Shown: positions 10,937 through 22,141, numbered from the stretch's first letter. The stretch is 64,000 nt of DNA from Argopecten irradians (GCF_041381155.1 NC_091134.1:72313469-72377468), one strand, 5' to 3'. Numbers and translations: made by a program. Notes: generated by a model from the sequence alone, not told the origin.

Positions 10937-12721
10937 TTTATATATATATATATATACATATACATGTAGTAATCAATATTTTCATTGTATCTGTTACATT
11001 TATAGGTGACAAATATGCATTTTCTACATAATTATTTAATCATGCTCAGTTAAATTGCATAACTTGCATGAGTGCTTGATAAATTTTTTATGCATGTCAG
11101 ACAATTCTGCTAGCTGCATGTAATGTATGATGTGATGTGTTGATGGTTGATTTTGCTTGCTTGTGAAGCTGTGTTTGCCTTAGATTGTAAAGCTGTGCTT
11201 GCCTGAAATTGCCTTTCACCCCCTATTATCAGTGAAAATCTGGAAATATGGACTTGCTTGAAATTCAGACCAGGAGTGAAAGGGCATTTATTTATTTATA
11301 TATGTTTGTAATTAAAATAGCCAAAACTACTTACTTTAGTTTGTGATATATAAAGGGAGGTAATTGTACTGTAACGTACATTGTAACGTTAGATAATTGA
11401 AAAAATAGCTGAAACATTTGTTGGATAAAGTTTACCTCATTTCTCAGTGGTGATACTAAATATGCATCATTTATTAATAATTAGGCTTCGTTTTATGCAA
11501 CTATTTCTGTTATTTCTTTGAAACATAACTTTGAAATTGATAACTTGGTCTGAAACATGTGAATCACTTGAAATGTGGCCGTGCGACAATTACTATTTGT
11601 ACTATTATCTTGTTTTTATTTTTATTTTACTAAATACCTGGGTAGTTAATCAAGCAGGCGGTGCCTCACTGGACCTAAATGGATAGATAACGAACCGCAC
11701 ACTTAATATCTTTATGTGTCACGCATTGATAACACTACACTGTACGGTTGGAGGACATATGGTGCCTTTCAGTGGAGGTCGGATGTCGACGGTTCCCCAG
11801 CCAGTCACTGAGGAGAACTGATTGTTGAGTGTCGTGGGAGCAGAAAGGAAGAAGTTGGTGGGAGTAGTGAGCAGACAGGCAGAGGCGGCATCAGGCTGGA
11901 TTTTGAGAAAGAGGGACGAAACTGGAGAGGTCACCAGCTACAGTGCTAGACACAAACGGTGACGAGTCAGATGCCATCACTACACAGACGTGATGCAGCA
12001 GACAGAACTAAGCTGTAGCAACAACCAGACAGAAGGCTGCTTTGACATCGAGGCAGCAGCATGATCACCCCAAACGGAAACTATTGTAGCTCAAAAGACT
12101 TTTAGACAGAAAATGATGTCGTCTTTAGAGCTACAATTCGTACCTATTACATCTAATGGAGCAAAGTAATGATTATGCAAACCATTATAAAACGTTTATT
12201 TTCATTTCATCTTACTTGTTCGATATCGCTTACTTACTAGTTGTACTAAATACAAGCTTTATTTAAGGAATGATTTTTATTGTTTGTTGTTTACTGGTGT
12301 GTAAACTGCATATTTTGTAGATATTTTACTCCATTTAGCCACCACCACTTAATACAAATGTTCCAATTTAGGCACCCCTTAGACAATCTCATTGTTAAAC
12401 TGGAGGCACCGGAATAGGTAATAGCCATATAACAGTACACTGTGGTTGACTGTTGGGCATCACTCTCTCTGTAATTTTCAAAGGAAATGTTTGCTAGCCT
12501 GTGATTGGTTAAGATTTTTTCCTCTGAGCTTCCTTCAGTTTCTCTATGACTAATTTGACCAGGGGTGTAGAGATTGTAAGTGATCGGAACACCTGGAGTA
12601 TCGAGGATGTAATTTGGGTTGCGTCCCGCTAGCTAACTATAAAGATATAGTCTTGAAAGAGGAGAGAGACTCAGAGAAAATGACTCAGTCGTATACACTT
12701 CTGTAGTTACATATCAGGATC
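10937..12721. repeat. dispersed repeat B (most complete copy)
   Basis: Begins with (TA)n and catatacatgtagtaatc, as copy C does, and ends at the same base as copy A. Relative to A it lacks about 11 bp near 11210 and has an extra 111 bp at 12560-12670. It carries the same LINE C-terminal fragment as A near 11750-11950, with a few differences including a 5-bp deletion near 11819. Confidence 0.88.
11750..11960 (+). pseudogene. C-terminal LINE fragment in repeat B
   Basis: Copy of the fragment at 4197-4419, with a short deletion (ctctgag to ctg region near 11819) that breaks the frame relative to A. Same homology to the C-terminus of the R2/NeSL-like protein encoded at 18492-19433 (-). Non-functional. 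Confidence 0.65.
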
Positions 12722-12736
12722 GGGTCACACGTAATA

Positions 12737-13078
12737 ACGACAAGAAACGACAACAAACGACAACACGTTAAATACAAGGAAAGGTTAGTGAGTGACAACA
12801 CAAGATATGTTATTCAGTACATTAAAATGAATATTTCTAACAAGTTTTATGAAGATTGGTACAAAAATGAAGGAATAAGAGCGATTTGAATATTCTGAAA
12901 TCGGCCGCTGGTCAACGATAGATCGAGTGACAAGAGGTTTGCCGTTACGGTATACCGACAACACATTGTAACATCGAAAATGTTTTAAAAACCTAACGAC
13001 AACAGAAGATATGTTATTTGTCATACTATAAAGCATCTATGTACAAAATTTCATTAAGATTGGAATAAAAATGAAGAC
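12737..13078 (-). repeat. dispersed repeat E, copy 1
   Basis: The reverse complement closely matches 45412-45752. Landmarks on the minus strand are cttaatgaaa, tgttgtcgttaggtttttaaaa and gcggccgatttcag. Short ORFs inside are not conserved in a family sense. The repeat is itself made of related sub-blocks, best seen at 45220-45710. Confidence 0.88.
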
Positions 13079-13849
13079 TTTTTTTATAATTTACGTTTTA
13101 TTCAGGTTTTTCATCAATACATGTACAATATACAATGTATGAAAATGCTTGCACTCATCTTTCATACATTTGCACTCACTTAAAGATATTGATTTTTTAT
13201 ATTCTTTCAAAAAGTATTTTACATGGTAATCAAATACATTACTAACACACATAAACACATATATATCTACTATTTATTCCTAACAGGTTGCATATTGCGT
13301 TTAGTTTATATTAGCATATATTAGTTTAAAGTTATTGAAGATTATGTATTTTATTATGATTTCAAAGTGTAAAAACTATAATACATACAATTATTACAAA
13401 TAATTTAAATAAAATACCAAATGCAAGCATTTATAATTAAGTAAATTTGATGTTACCGATATAATGTATTGACTTTATTGAAAGAAAGAGGTTGGTAGAA
13501 AGAGAAAAGGAAGACAGAAAGAGAGATAGAGAGAGAGCAGCTGGTAGAAGAGAGACAGTAGATTAATTAAGTATGTTTATTTGAAGTGCGATGGCAGAGC
13601 TATGAATACTTACAAATATAAGTTTTTTTTCTAATAGTATTTCAAAATATATATGGCTTTGTGAAGGGCTATCAGCTGTATCACAGGATTTAAGGGAGAT
13701 AATTCTTCTGGAAAATATAATCCAGGGTATTTCAAATGACACTAGATTAGCCAAATTTGTTTGCTCAACATGAGATTTTGCATGTCTACATACAATGTAT
13801 GCATAAATTGCCAATGTAAATATAATAATGATAATTTTTTTTAATTAAC
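13079..13849. other. AT-rich spacer with a GA-rich tract
   Basis: No gene recognised. A purine-rich stretch of imperfect (GA)n and (GAAA)n lies at about 13480-13560. The rest is AT-rich. Confidence 0.6.
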
Positions 13850-14672
13850 TATAGCTGAATCAGTTTGTCCCATTTCTTCCATTCAATTTCAAACTTCTTT
13901 ATAGTATTTGCATCTCTACCATTAGATATGTATTTCTGTATCTTGTAGTTATCGTTTATTATGTTAATTAGAGAGTAAATATTCAGTGAACTATGTAAAC
14001 ATCTCATTCTATAGATGTATTGTTTGATAATGATAATAATTTCATTATCAACTCTATTACTTGGCAAACTATTCTGATGAACGAATCCAAAAAGAAATGT
14101 TTTTTATTAATCGAGAATGGAATTAACAGTGCCGTTAATAACGTTTCGAGACTATCTAGAAGTTTTTGAGTTTCTTGACAATCCCAAAAAATGTGGGTTA
14201 TAGTTTCTGGTTCAGAGTTACACAGAATGCATAAAGGGGAGGCAACTACTCCAATTTTGTATAAAAATGAGTTTGTAGTAAGAATATGATGAACCACTCT
14301 ATACTGGAACCACTGAAGTTTTGTGTTTTTTGTTACATGGAAAGGAATTTTATAAATGTTGCTCCAAGTTGTTTTATCGATAGTCTCAAAGATATAATTC
14401 CACTTTCTGGTACCTGATGGTGTCACATCTGATCTTATTACAATATTATAGAAGATTTTTTACCCTTTTTCATGTTTAAGAATAAAATGAAGATTTAATG
14501 GTATATATGGGTAGGAAATCTTACAGACAGATGTATCATATGCTGAAATATAGTGTTTCACTACAGATATAAGGCCTTGGTATTGTAAGAAATTAGTATT
14601 TACCTCATATTTATGAATAAAATCTTCAAAGGAATAGAATTCATATGCGCCTTCTTTTATTATATCATTCAA
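13849..14672 (-). pseudogene. LINE ORF2 C-terminal fragments
   Basis: Three consecutive minus frames (14460-14672, 14004-14426, 13849-14067) complete the element. The middle one contains the Cys/His cluster LCILCNSEPETITHIFWDC, a C-x2-C-x8-H-x4-C zinc knuckle common at LINE C-termini. The last frame ends close to the AT-rich 3' tail. Confidence 0.78.
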
Positions 14673-14758
14673 AATGCATACACTTTTCTGGTAAAATGAC
14701 TTGTAGAAAACAGCTTTTCCACCAATCTTTATTTTACTATTGTACCAAATTGGGACTT

Positions 14759-15388
14759 TTAGTATATTTTTTTAATAGATTTATCGTGGTATTTAGCAAT
14801 CAGATCATACCAAGAGTTAAAGACATCTATCCAGAATCTATTTGTACACTTATTGATGCATACTTTTATATATTCTAAACCACAATTGGCAAGACGGTCT
14901 TCATCTACATAAGTTTTTACTATATGTTGCCACTTCTCATTAGTTTTGAAAAGCCTTCTTATCCATGTCAGCTTCAGAGAATTTATAAAAGCAGTAATAT
15001 TAACCATTTTCAAACCACCATTACAGTAACTTTGAATAATTACCTCCCTTTTAATTTTGTCTGGTTTTCCGTTCCACAGAAAATCATATATCAAAGAGTT
15101 TAGTTTCTTAACAAATTTGTCGTCTGGGTTTGGAAGAGATATAAATAGATGAATAAATTCAGATATCAGTAACGATTTTATGATATGAATTTTACCAATA
15201 GGTGTTAAAGACCTCCTTTTCCAAATCTTAATTAGTGATTTGAGTTTTATTAGTTTTTTATCATAATTAAGTCTAGGAATCTCATGAAGATTTACACTAA
15301 ATTCTATTCCTAATAGTGTGAATTTCTCCTTCCCCCACTGTAAATTTAGCTCAGGTAAATAGCAGTCTTGACTACTTTTTGCTCCCAA
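14759..15388 (-). pseudogene. LINE post-RT thumb and connector region
   Basis: A 209-aa minus ORF reads as the region after the RT active site. It has LLGIEF, then TPIGKIHIIK, then FLWNGKPDKIKRE and GGLKMVN, followed by WIRRLF. These are typical of L1/Tx1-type ORF2 proteins downstream of the YADD box. The frame is lost at both ends. Confidence 0.8.
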
Positions 15389-15518
15389 TCCAAACTACCT
15401 GAGTTTTTTCTACATTCATCTTTAATCCTGAAATTATTGCGAATTCTTTCATTTCACGAACTGATTCCTTAAGTGACCTCTCATTTCCATCTAGTATAAG
15501 TGATGTATCATCAGCGTA

Positions 15519-15942
15519 TTATGATAATAAAATAGGACAGTTTTCAATATTCATACCCTTTATATTTTCATTATTTCTTAATTTTGTGGCTAGTACTTCT
15601 GCACAGAGAATAAATAGGTATGGTGCCAATGGGTCCCCCTGTCTACAGCCCCTCTTAATGTAAAAAAATGAAGACAAGTTACCCCCCTGATTTATTGTAG
15701 AGTGAACATTTTTGTGTAAAGTTTTAAACCAATGAATAATACTTTTGCCAAAACCAAAGAGAACAAGAGTTTTTTTCAATAAATAGCCAAGAAACTGAAT
15801 CAAACGCTTTTTCAAAATCAATCATCAGTAGCATACCCGGTATATCATTTTCTTCAGAATATTGCATAATATCATATATCAATCTTGTGTTCACACCAAT
15901 ATAACGTCCTGAAATAAAACCAGTCCGATCATCATTTATCAA
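15519..15942 (-). pseudogene. LINE reverse transcriptase, palm fragments
   Basis: Two overlapping minus frames carry consecutive RT blocks. The first has the DFEKAFDS motif with a catalytic Asp (about 15825); the second has GCRQGDPLAPYLF (about 15640). The next block, where a YADD box is expected, sits at about 15515 but is disrupted by a frameshift. Upstream, 15960-16450 still reads as RT thumb/finger-type sequence with stops. Non-functional. Confidence 0.85.
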
Positions 15943-16394
15943 TTTATTAAGAACAGTTTTTATTCTATTGGCTTTAGTTCCAGAAGCAATTTTTTAAACA
16001 ATATTAAGAAGCGAAATTGGTCTCCAATTTTTGATAAAATGTCTAGGTTTTTCTGCTTTAGGAATACAAGTTATAATTCCTTGTCTCTGCGTAATTGAAA
16101 GTTGCCCTGTCTGATACCCAAAATTTATCGACCTAATAATAAAATCACCTAATTTTCCCCAAAAACATTTTAAAAAATTCAGTTGTGAAACCGTCCGATC
16201 CAGGGCTTTTATTGTTTTTCATATTCTTTAAAGTATTACCTGCCTCTTTAAGCGAAATTTCCCCTTCTTAATCGTCAGATTCATTTTTGGTTAGCTTTGG
16301 AACATCATAATGATTAAGATACTGATAAATTTTGCTGCTTTTTCTTAAAGGCTGAGTATGATAATGTTTTCCCTCTAATTTCCATAAGTAGTGT

Positions 16395-17299
16395 TTATAG
16401 GAATAATTGATCAGTAATCGTAAATTGGATCTCAGAATTTGAAATAGTTTCAATGTTATTTAAATCATAAATAGGTAGACAGTACTGTTTCTTGACATCA
16501 TCAATACAATCATTTACCATTTTCAAATATTCTAAATCATGTGTAAGTGAGTTATTAAATTTCCAAGTTCCTTTACCTCTTTTAAAATTATTCAACTTCA
16601 TTAGTATTTTTGGAAATGAATGATCCGATCTGTAGCCAGGGTCTATACCTGAATAGTTAACACTGTGTAATAAACTTTCTGAAACAATAAAATAATCTAA
16701 ACGTGCTTGCTTAATCGGGTTCTTTTTTCTCCATGTAAATCTCTTGACATTTTCATGTTGTTCTCTAAACACATCAATAAGACCAAAATTGTCAATTATT
16801 TCCAAAATTTTATCTCTAGCTTTAGGATTATTAATATTTTTATATGTGTTGTCATAGCCAAGATCAGGGTTTAGAACAAGGTTAAAATCACCACATATAA
16901 TAACATGTGCACAGTTGAATTCTTCTAATATATCAGAAATTTTTGCATAGAAGTCAGGACTGTCCTGATTAGGACAATATATATTAACAAGTAAAATATG
17001 TGAACCTTCAATTTCTATCTCAAGTGCTAAAATATTTCCAGTCTTGTCAATCTTTTCTTTACGAACTTTAAATTCGAAGTTATTGTTAAATAGAATGGCC
17101 ACACCACGAGAATTTCCACGAAAAGATGAAAAATAAGCATTAAATCCTCATTTGTTTTTGATGAACTCTTCTTTATCTTCGGTGAAATGCGTGTCTTGTA
17201 AACAGAAAATAATATAATTAGAATTCCTTATGTATGAAAAAACATCTTTACGTTTTTCCCTATTCGATAGCCCTTGCACGTTAGCCGACATAATCATTA
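16395..17299 (-). pseudogene. LINE ORF2 apurinic endonuclease domain
   Basis: This domain nicks target DNA to prime reverse transcription. The minus frame starts near 17299 with a typical LINE start region (NVQGL), has a stop near 17150, and continues as a 235-aa ORF at 17102-16395. Visible motifs are CGDFN (about 16895), RLDYF (about 16700) and SDHS (about 16625), which correspond to the metal-binding Asp, the substrate-contacting region and the terminal Asp-His catalytic pair. The in-frame stop and later frameshifts make it a pseudogene. Confidence 0.85.
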
Positions 17300-17300
17300 C

Positions 17301-17528
17301 ACCCTCCACTTATAGATGAAAATCAACAAGTTCAGTTCTGCCAGTTCGCACCAAACAATAAAGAGACTTACCAGGGTAGAGAGAGGGTTTGCTAAGAAGT
17401 AGTGCACTAGTACTACATACTCTTCGTTACAGTGAGAAAGGAAAGGGGAAAGAGTAAAAAAGAAAAACGAAGAAAAGATAAAAACGAACATTTGTGGTCA
17501 AAGTCGTACAACTACTAACTCGCACACC
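17301..17528. other. spacer between LINE and TIR element
   Basis: Purine-rich on the plus strand at 17440-17490. No gene signature. It could be residual LINE 5' sequence. Confidence 0.4.
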
Positions 17529-17533
17529 TTACT

Positions 17534-18260
17534 CAGGTCCGGTAGCACGCTAAATCTGGCTATATAGCTAGATTTGACTATATAGCCAAATCTGACAACA
17601 CGTATAGTGGGCAAATATAAACAAAAGTGACATACCTGGTCAAAAATCAGCGTACACATCGAAAATTGAATGACGAATCTTGAGAATCGGCATAACGAAA
17701 TATTTTTGTCATCCAAAATAATTTCCGGTGAACTTTCAAAAATCCGTCGTTGCATTTTTTGGTACTCGCATCCATTCATCCTCATGTTCTGATGAAAAAG
17801 ATATAAAATCCAAATTTCCCATTTGAAATATGCCACATACCTTATTGTTTATGAGCCTACTATGGCACTTTTTGCACATGGTCACTATTTGCACGGGATC
17901 TGCATGCTCCAAGCGCACCTGTGGCCCGAATCTTCATCATTTGGATGCTTATCTGCAGACGACACAACGGCGCCATATTGGTTCGCCTCGCTATAGTTTT
18001 CTTACCAAAGAATAGTGATAATGGATACTAAATAATTGCAACGATGGAATTTTCAAAAGTTGCCTGCAAATTAACAAGTAGTCAAACATTATTCATATCA
18101 CCGATTTACATGTTTCGTCATCCATGCTTTCATACTCCACCAGAAAAATGTGACCAGACCTCACCTGTTTGTTTACATTTGTCCACTATAACGTGTTGTC
18201 AGATTTGGCTATATAGTCAAATCTAGCTATATAGCCAGATTTAGCGTGCTACCGGACCTG
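17534..18260. mobile_element. 727-bp TIR element (MITE-like)
   Basis: Long terminal inverted repeats of about 78 bp begin CAGGTCCGGTAGCACGC and match with very few differences. They contain internally repetitive tatatagc/ctagattt motifs. TTACT occurs at both flanks (17529-17533, 18261-18265), giving a 5-bp target-site duplication. There is no transposase; the only ORFs are about 60 aa. Superfamily not assigned; 5-bp duplications are unusual among common MITEs. Confidence 0.88.
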
Positions 18261-18361
18261 TTACTTTCACTTGATTCCACACCAATACCACCGGAAGTGA
18301 ATTTAGAAACAGGAAGTCGCATAGAAATATTTGAACCAAAAAGCGGTATGTGGAATCCGGA

Positions 18362-18441
18362 AATATTACCTAAATACAATCCCTGGATTGCAGCTCCACA
18401 GACGTCATCATCCAGGTCCATCTCTCCCTGAACGTTTCGAC
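18362..18441. repeat. 80-bp direct repeat, left of LINE
   Basis: Identical by eye to 22020-22099, from aatattacctaaatac to gaacgtttcgac. The two copies bracket the RLE-type LINE exactly, so they look like an unusually long target-site duplication. Confidence 0.93.
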
Positions 18442-18491
18442 TCCTAACCTGGAACGTCCTCAAGATGGCGAGTCGACAGTGATTGGCCAAA

Positions 18492-19433
18492 TCACTGCCC
18501 GTCTGTGGATAGCTTCCAGCTCATGTCTTGTCGTCTCCACCACAGCCAGCTGGACGACTTCTCTGCTGTTCTTGACAGTCGGTCCACTGCTGGTCTCCTG
18601 TCTATGCCCTTCACACCCAGTGCTGCAAACATTCTCCATGTTGAATGTGCAGGAAATCCTCTACATCCGATCTCCACTGGGAAGACCCAAACACTCCACC
18701 CTAGGGCCCTGATGTCTCCTGCCAATTCTTCATACTTCCCCTTCTTTCGCTCGAATGCCTCCTCACATCTTTCTTCCCATGGAACTGTCAATTCCACCAT
18801 GACCATCTTCTTTCCCTCCGTTGACCATAAGAGGATATCTGGACGCAGATTGGTCTGGATGATGTCGGGGAATACCAGTCTCCTGTCTAGATCGACCCTC
18901 ATCTCCCAGTTCTGTGCGCCGTCAATGATACCCCCCTGGTGAACAGTTGAAGAAGTGTGTCCTCTCTCCCCGCCTCGTACAAAGTTGATGAATGTACAAC
19001 CCTTAGCGGGCTTCCGCTTCTTAATCCTCTCCCTCTCCAGGATGTCAGCCAGTTCCCTTAGCACCTTGTCATGGCGCCATCTGTAGCGTCCTTGCGTAAG
19101 GGCGACAATGCATCCTAATAGTACATGCGCAAGGTTCCCTGGTCGGTTGCACAATGGACAGTCTGGAGTCTCAGTCAAGCCCCATCTATGGAGGTTGGTA
19201 GGCGAGGGGAGCAGGTCGTAAACTGACCTCAGCAGGAACTGGATTCGGCAAGGTTCCATACGCCAGATGTCCGACCACGACAGTCTTCTGTCTGTAGTTC
19301 CCCACCTCGTCCATGCTCCCTGGGCTCCCATCTCCACCACTTTGGACTTTCTGATTTCCTCCTCCATTTTCCTGATGTTATCCTGTACCATCTTCCTCTT
19401 GCCGGCTTTATCTGATGTCCCCCAGCGCTGCAC
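18492..19433 (-). pseudogene. RLE LINE zinc knuckle and endonuclease
   Basis: A 313-aa minus frame ending in a stop. A zinc knuckle lies at C92, C95, H103, C108. The restriction-like endonuclease core reads RPD at 197-199, then VELTVPWE with E214, matching the PD-(D/E) pattern that cleaves the target in R2-type elements. The C-terminal module VEIGCRGFPAHS lies at about 253-264, with the WLW tail near 296. This last module is the part found as fragments in repeats A and B. The domain is complete but lies downstream of frameshifts. Confidence 0.88.
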
Positions 19434-19590
19434 ATGACTTGTACCCAGTCCCTGGTGTCCTACGCACGTTGTACCAACGATGTCTTGGTGTCTCAGGCGG
19501 CTCTCAGCTGCTTCTACTGCGTTGCCTGCAGACCATTTCCTCCCCGTTCTCGTCTCTATGCCCGCGAGTCTGATCTTATCGTCTTTAGAG

Positions 19591-20280
19591 TCACCTGTCT
19601 TGCCTAAGCCACCTTGAACTCCTCAACCAGTGATAAAATTGGGAGCTGTACAGGCCAACGCTCGTGAAGCTTGGGGGTACTCCGAGCCATCTTCGCAGGA
19701 ACTTGCTGATGGTTCTTTCCAGTGCCTCTACTGTCGTTGTGGTAACCTCATAAAATGTGAGCGGCCACGTCAGACGAGGTAGAAGTCCGTACTGGAAGAG
19801 CCACGCCTTGAATTTCCCTGGAAGTCCGGTCTTGTCAATTGCTCTTAGTCCTTCTTTCACCTGTCCTTGCAGCCTCCTGATGTTGTTAGAGTCATTTAGG
19901 CTAGCATCGAACCACTTTCCCAGGCACTTGATTGGGTTGTTGACGATTGAGGGAATCTCTTCGCCCTGAATACGCATCGAGAACTTCTCCGTGACCCTGC
20001 CTCTCTTGGTGATTAAGCTCCGTGACTTCCTGGGTTTGAATTTCATTCTTGCCCATTCCACAGTCTCCTCCAGTGCAGTTAGTATCCACTGGGCCTGGAC
20101 ATGTGTTGTTGTAGTCACTGTCAGATCATCCATGAAGCCTCTGTTGGGTGGTAGTCGAACCCCCGATGACGTCTTCGGGCCTCTACTTTCTCTGTCTGCT
20201 GCCTTGATTATCAGGTTCATTCCCATCACGAATAGGATCACCGAAATGGTGCAGCCAGTGACGATCCCAATGCCTGCCAC
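19591..20280 (-). pseudogene. RLE LINE reverse transcriptase, catalytic part
   Basis: A 229-aa minus frame. It begins with the GIVTGCTISVILF block and carries the active-site box FMDD (in place of FADD/YADD) at about residue 53, followed by conserved KSRSL, KCLGKWFD and LPGKFKAW segments of this family. Loss of frame near 19600. Confidence 0.88.
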
Positions 20281-20624
20281 GCTGCGGTCATATCTCCCAC
20301 TGTGAATCGGAGCTTGATGTTGCTGAAATAGCTCCTGATTATCCCCTTGACGTGGTCCGGGATGTGGTAATGCTGCAACGCATCATGGATCAACTGATGT
20401 GGTATTGATCCATAGGCATTGGCGAGGTCCAGCCAGATGACAGTGAGGTCTCCGTGCTTGATCTTAGCTTCCCTGATGAGCTGAGTGATGGCACTCGTGT
20501 GTTCAACACACCCCGGGAAGCCTGGGATCCCTCCTTTCTGTACAGATGAATCAATGTATTCAATTGCCGTCATGTATGTTGTCATCCGTCTGGCGAGTAT
20601 GGCAAAGAAGATCTTCCCCTCCAC
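20238..20624 (-). pseudogene. RLE LINE reverse transcriptase, first part
   Basis: A 128-aa minus frame with RT blocks QKGGIPGFPGC and WLDLANAYGSIPH, the latter carrying the first catalytic Asp. It picks up from the ORF upstream after a frameshift. A further frameshift near 20275 passes the homology to the next frame. Confidence 0.87.
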
Positions 20625-20661
20625 ACTGAGTAAAGAAATCGTCCTGAATTGTGTGATGTTC

Positions 20662-22002
20662 TTAGAATCCTTCTCCTTTGCAACAAATATTCCCTCGGCT
20701 TTTTTGCCAACTATCCGGTATCTTGCCTTTCCTCCATATGAACTTTAAAAGTCTCCACAACCGTTTCAGGAGTTTCGGACACATCTTGTAGACCTTGTAT
20801 GGTATGCCGCTAGGTCCTGGTGCTGATGCCGTCCGTGCCTTCCTGACCACTTCTGTGATCTCCTTCCAAGTTGGCTCCTTCGTATCGAGTGGAATTGATG
20901 GTTCTTCAGAAGAAGGGATTCTGGAACACTCTCCCAGCGGTGAGTTCCTCTTTGCATCAGCGTGCGTCTCCTGCAGGTGTTCTTCAATCTCTTGTCTATT
21001 GGCCTCTAGCTTCCCTGATCTCTCTCCCCCGAGAAGTACCGATGAGAATTTGTAGGGGTTTTCTACAAATGCAGCTCTCTTCTTCGCTGCCTCTCGCCTC
21101 TTTCTCCTTGTGTTCTCTGCGTTCCGTAGGGATTTCAGCTGTTTCCTGAGGTCGTCTCGCAACTGTTGCAAACCGATCCTCTCCGTGTTGTTCGACCTTC
21201 TGAACCGATTCCTTAAACATCTCAGCTCCCGTCTCAGTTTGCTGATCTGGTGTTCCCTTCTGTTCGGTTGGTGAGTATTACCTTGCCTTTTCTGCTCCTC
21301 CGTGCCAAATCTTTCACATCCCAATGTGTACACGATTGTTGACAAGGACTTAATCTTTCTCTCCACTCCACCTTGCAGTGTTGTCTCAAGCATCGTGTCC
21401 AAGTCCTCGTCTATTTGTTTCCATGTGTCCATATTGTTTATATGGGGCCACTTCACCTTTCTCCTCCTTTCGACTGTAGGTTCTTTTGCTCTAGTCCCTT
21501 GGTCATCTTCTCCCTCAAATGAATTCGCGGTGTCTCCCTGTGACGACACAGCAGCGGAGAGGTCCTCAGCACTTTGGTGTAAATCCTGGCTGGGAACCTC
21601 CTGCGTCTCACCAGATGGTATATCTGTGCGCTGCAGCCGTTTCTCCTCAGTTTGGCACTTCGCTTTCGCCTGGTGGATTCGTAAGCCTCGAAGATTTTTG
21701 CAGACTTTCCCACAGTGGCACTGTATCTCTACTTCCTTTCCAGTCAAAGTCCGTTGGACGAGCCTAGTCGTTGCCGTGTTGTCTGTCCTCTCGAGTCTTT
21801 CATCCTCCCACCTCTCGGAAGACTCTGGAGGTGTTGCTCTGTATATCTGTTCGTAGCTGGTGGTAGGTTGTACCCTCACGGATACTGTGAAGTGGGAAGC
21901 TGCCCCACTACACCCTGGTACTAGTCTGCTCCTAGATGTCATCTGTCTTTCCAGCGTCTCCAATCTGTTCTTGGATGCCATCCAGTCTCTCCTGGAAGTC
22001 AC
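20662..22002 (-). pseudogene. RLE LINE ORF, N-terminal half
   Basis: A 446-aa minus ORF. A Cys/His cluster at about residues 93-117 (CHCGKVCKNLRGLRIHQAKAKC) resembles the N-terminal C2H2-type DNA-binding finger of R2-group proteins. A Glu/Arg-rich middle follows, with a basic helical region around 240-310. From about residue 385 the start of RT is visible (TASAPGPSGIPYKVYK). The frame is lost near 20700, where homology continues in the next ORF. Confidence 0.85.
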
Positions 22003-22019
22003 TGGTAGCCCAGTATAGT

Positions 22020-22099
22020 AATATTACCTAAATACAATCCCTGGATTGCAGCTCCACAGACGTCATCATCCAGGTCCATCTCTCCCTGAACGTTTCGAC
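22020..22099. repeat. 80-bp direct repeat, right of LINE
   Basis: Second copy of 18362-18441. It lies directly upstream of the Gmr1-like LTR region. Confidence 0.93.
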
Positions 22100-22141
22100 G
22101 TTATTATGTTGTTATCGAAACATCATTTATTTTTTTTATTT

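Larger units (their letters stand above)
13850..17300 (-). mobile_element. L1/Tx1-like non-LTR retrotransposon, decayed
   Basis: On the minus strand an AP-type endonuclease, reverse transcriptase and C-terminal region occur in the order of a LINE ORF2, spread over at least six frames. The downstream end (near 13840) is followed by an AT-rich tail. No ORF1 is recognisable between 17300 and 17528, so the copy may be 5'-truncated. The L1/Tx1 assignment rests on the style of the endonuclease and on the post-RT segment with FLWNGKPDKIKRE and GGLKMVN. Confidence 0.85.
18442..22019 (-). mobile_element. R2/NeSL-like LINE with restriction-like endonuclease
   Basis: A 3.6 kb minus-strand element. It encodes, in order, a Cys/His finger region, reverse transcriptase, a zinc knuckle and a PD-(D/E)-type endonuclease, a layout known from R2, NeSL and related RLE-class non-LTR elements. 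The coding region is split over at least four frames. It is bounded on both sides by an 80-bp direct repeat. Element 5' end is near 22019, 3' end near 18442. Confidence 0.9.

Noticed and set aside
18505..18942. 145-aa plus-strand ORF
   Set aside because: Antisense shadow of the RLE endonuclease frame on the minus strand.
21302..21856. 184-aa plus-strand ORF
   Set aside because: Antisense to the N-terminal half of the RLE LINE protein; no independent features.
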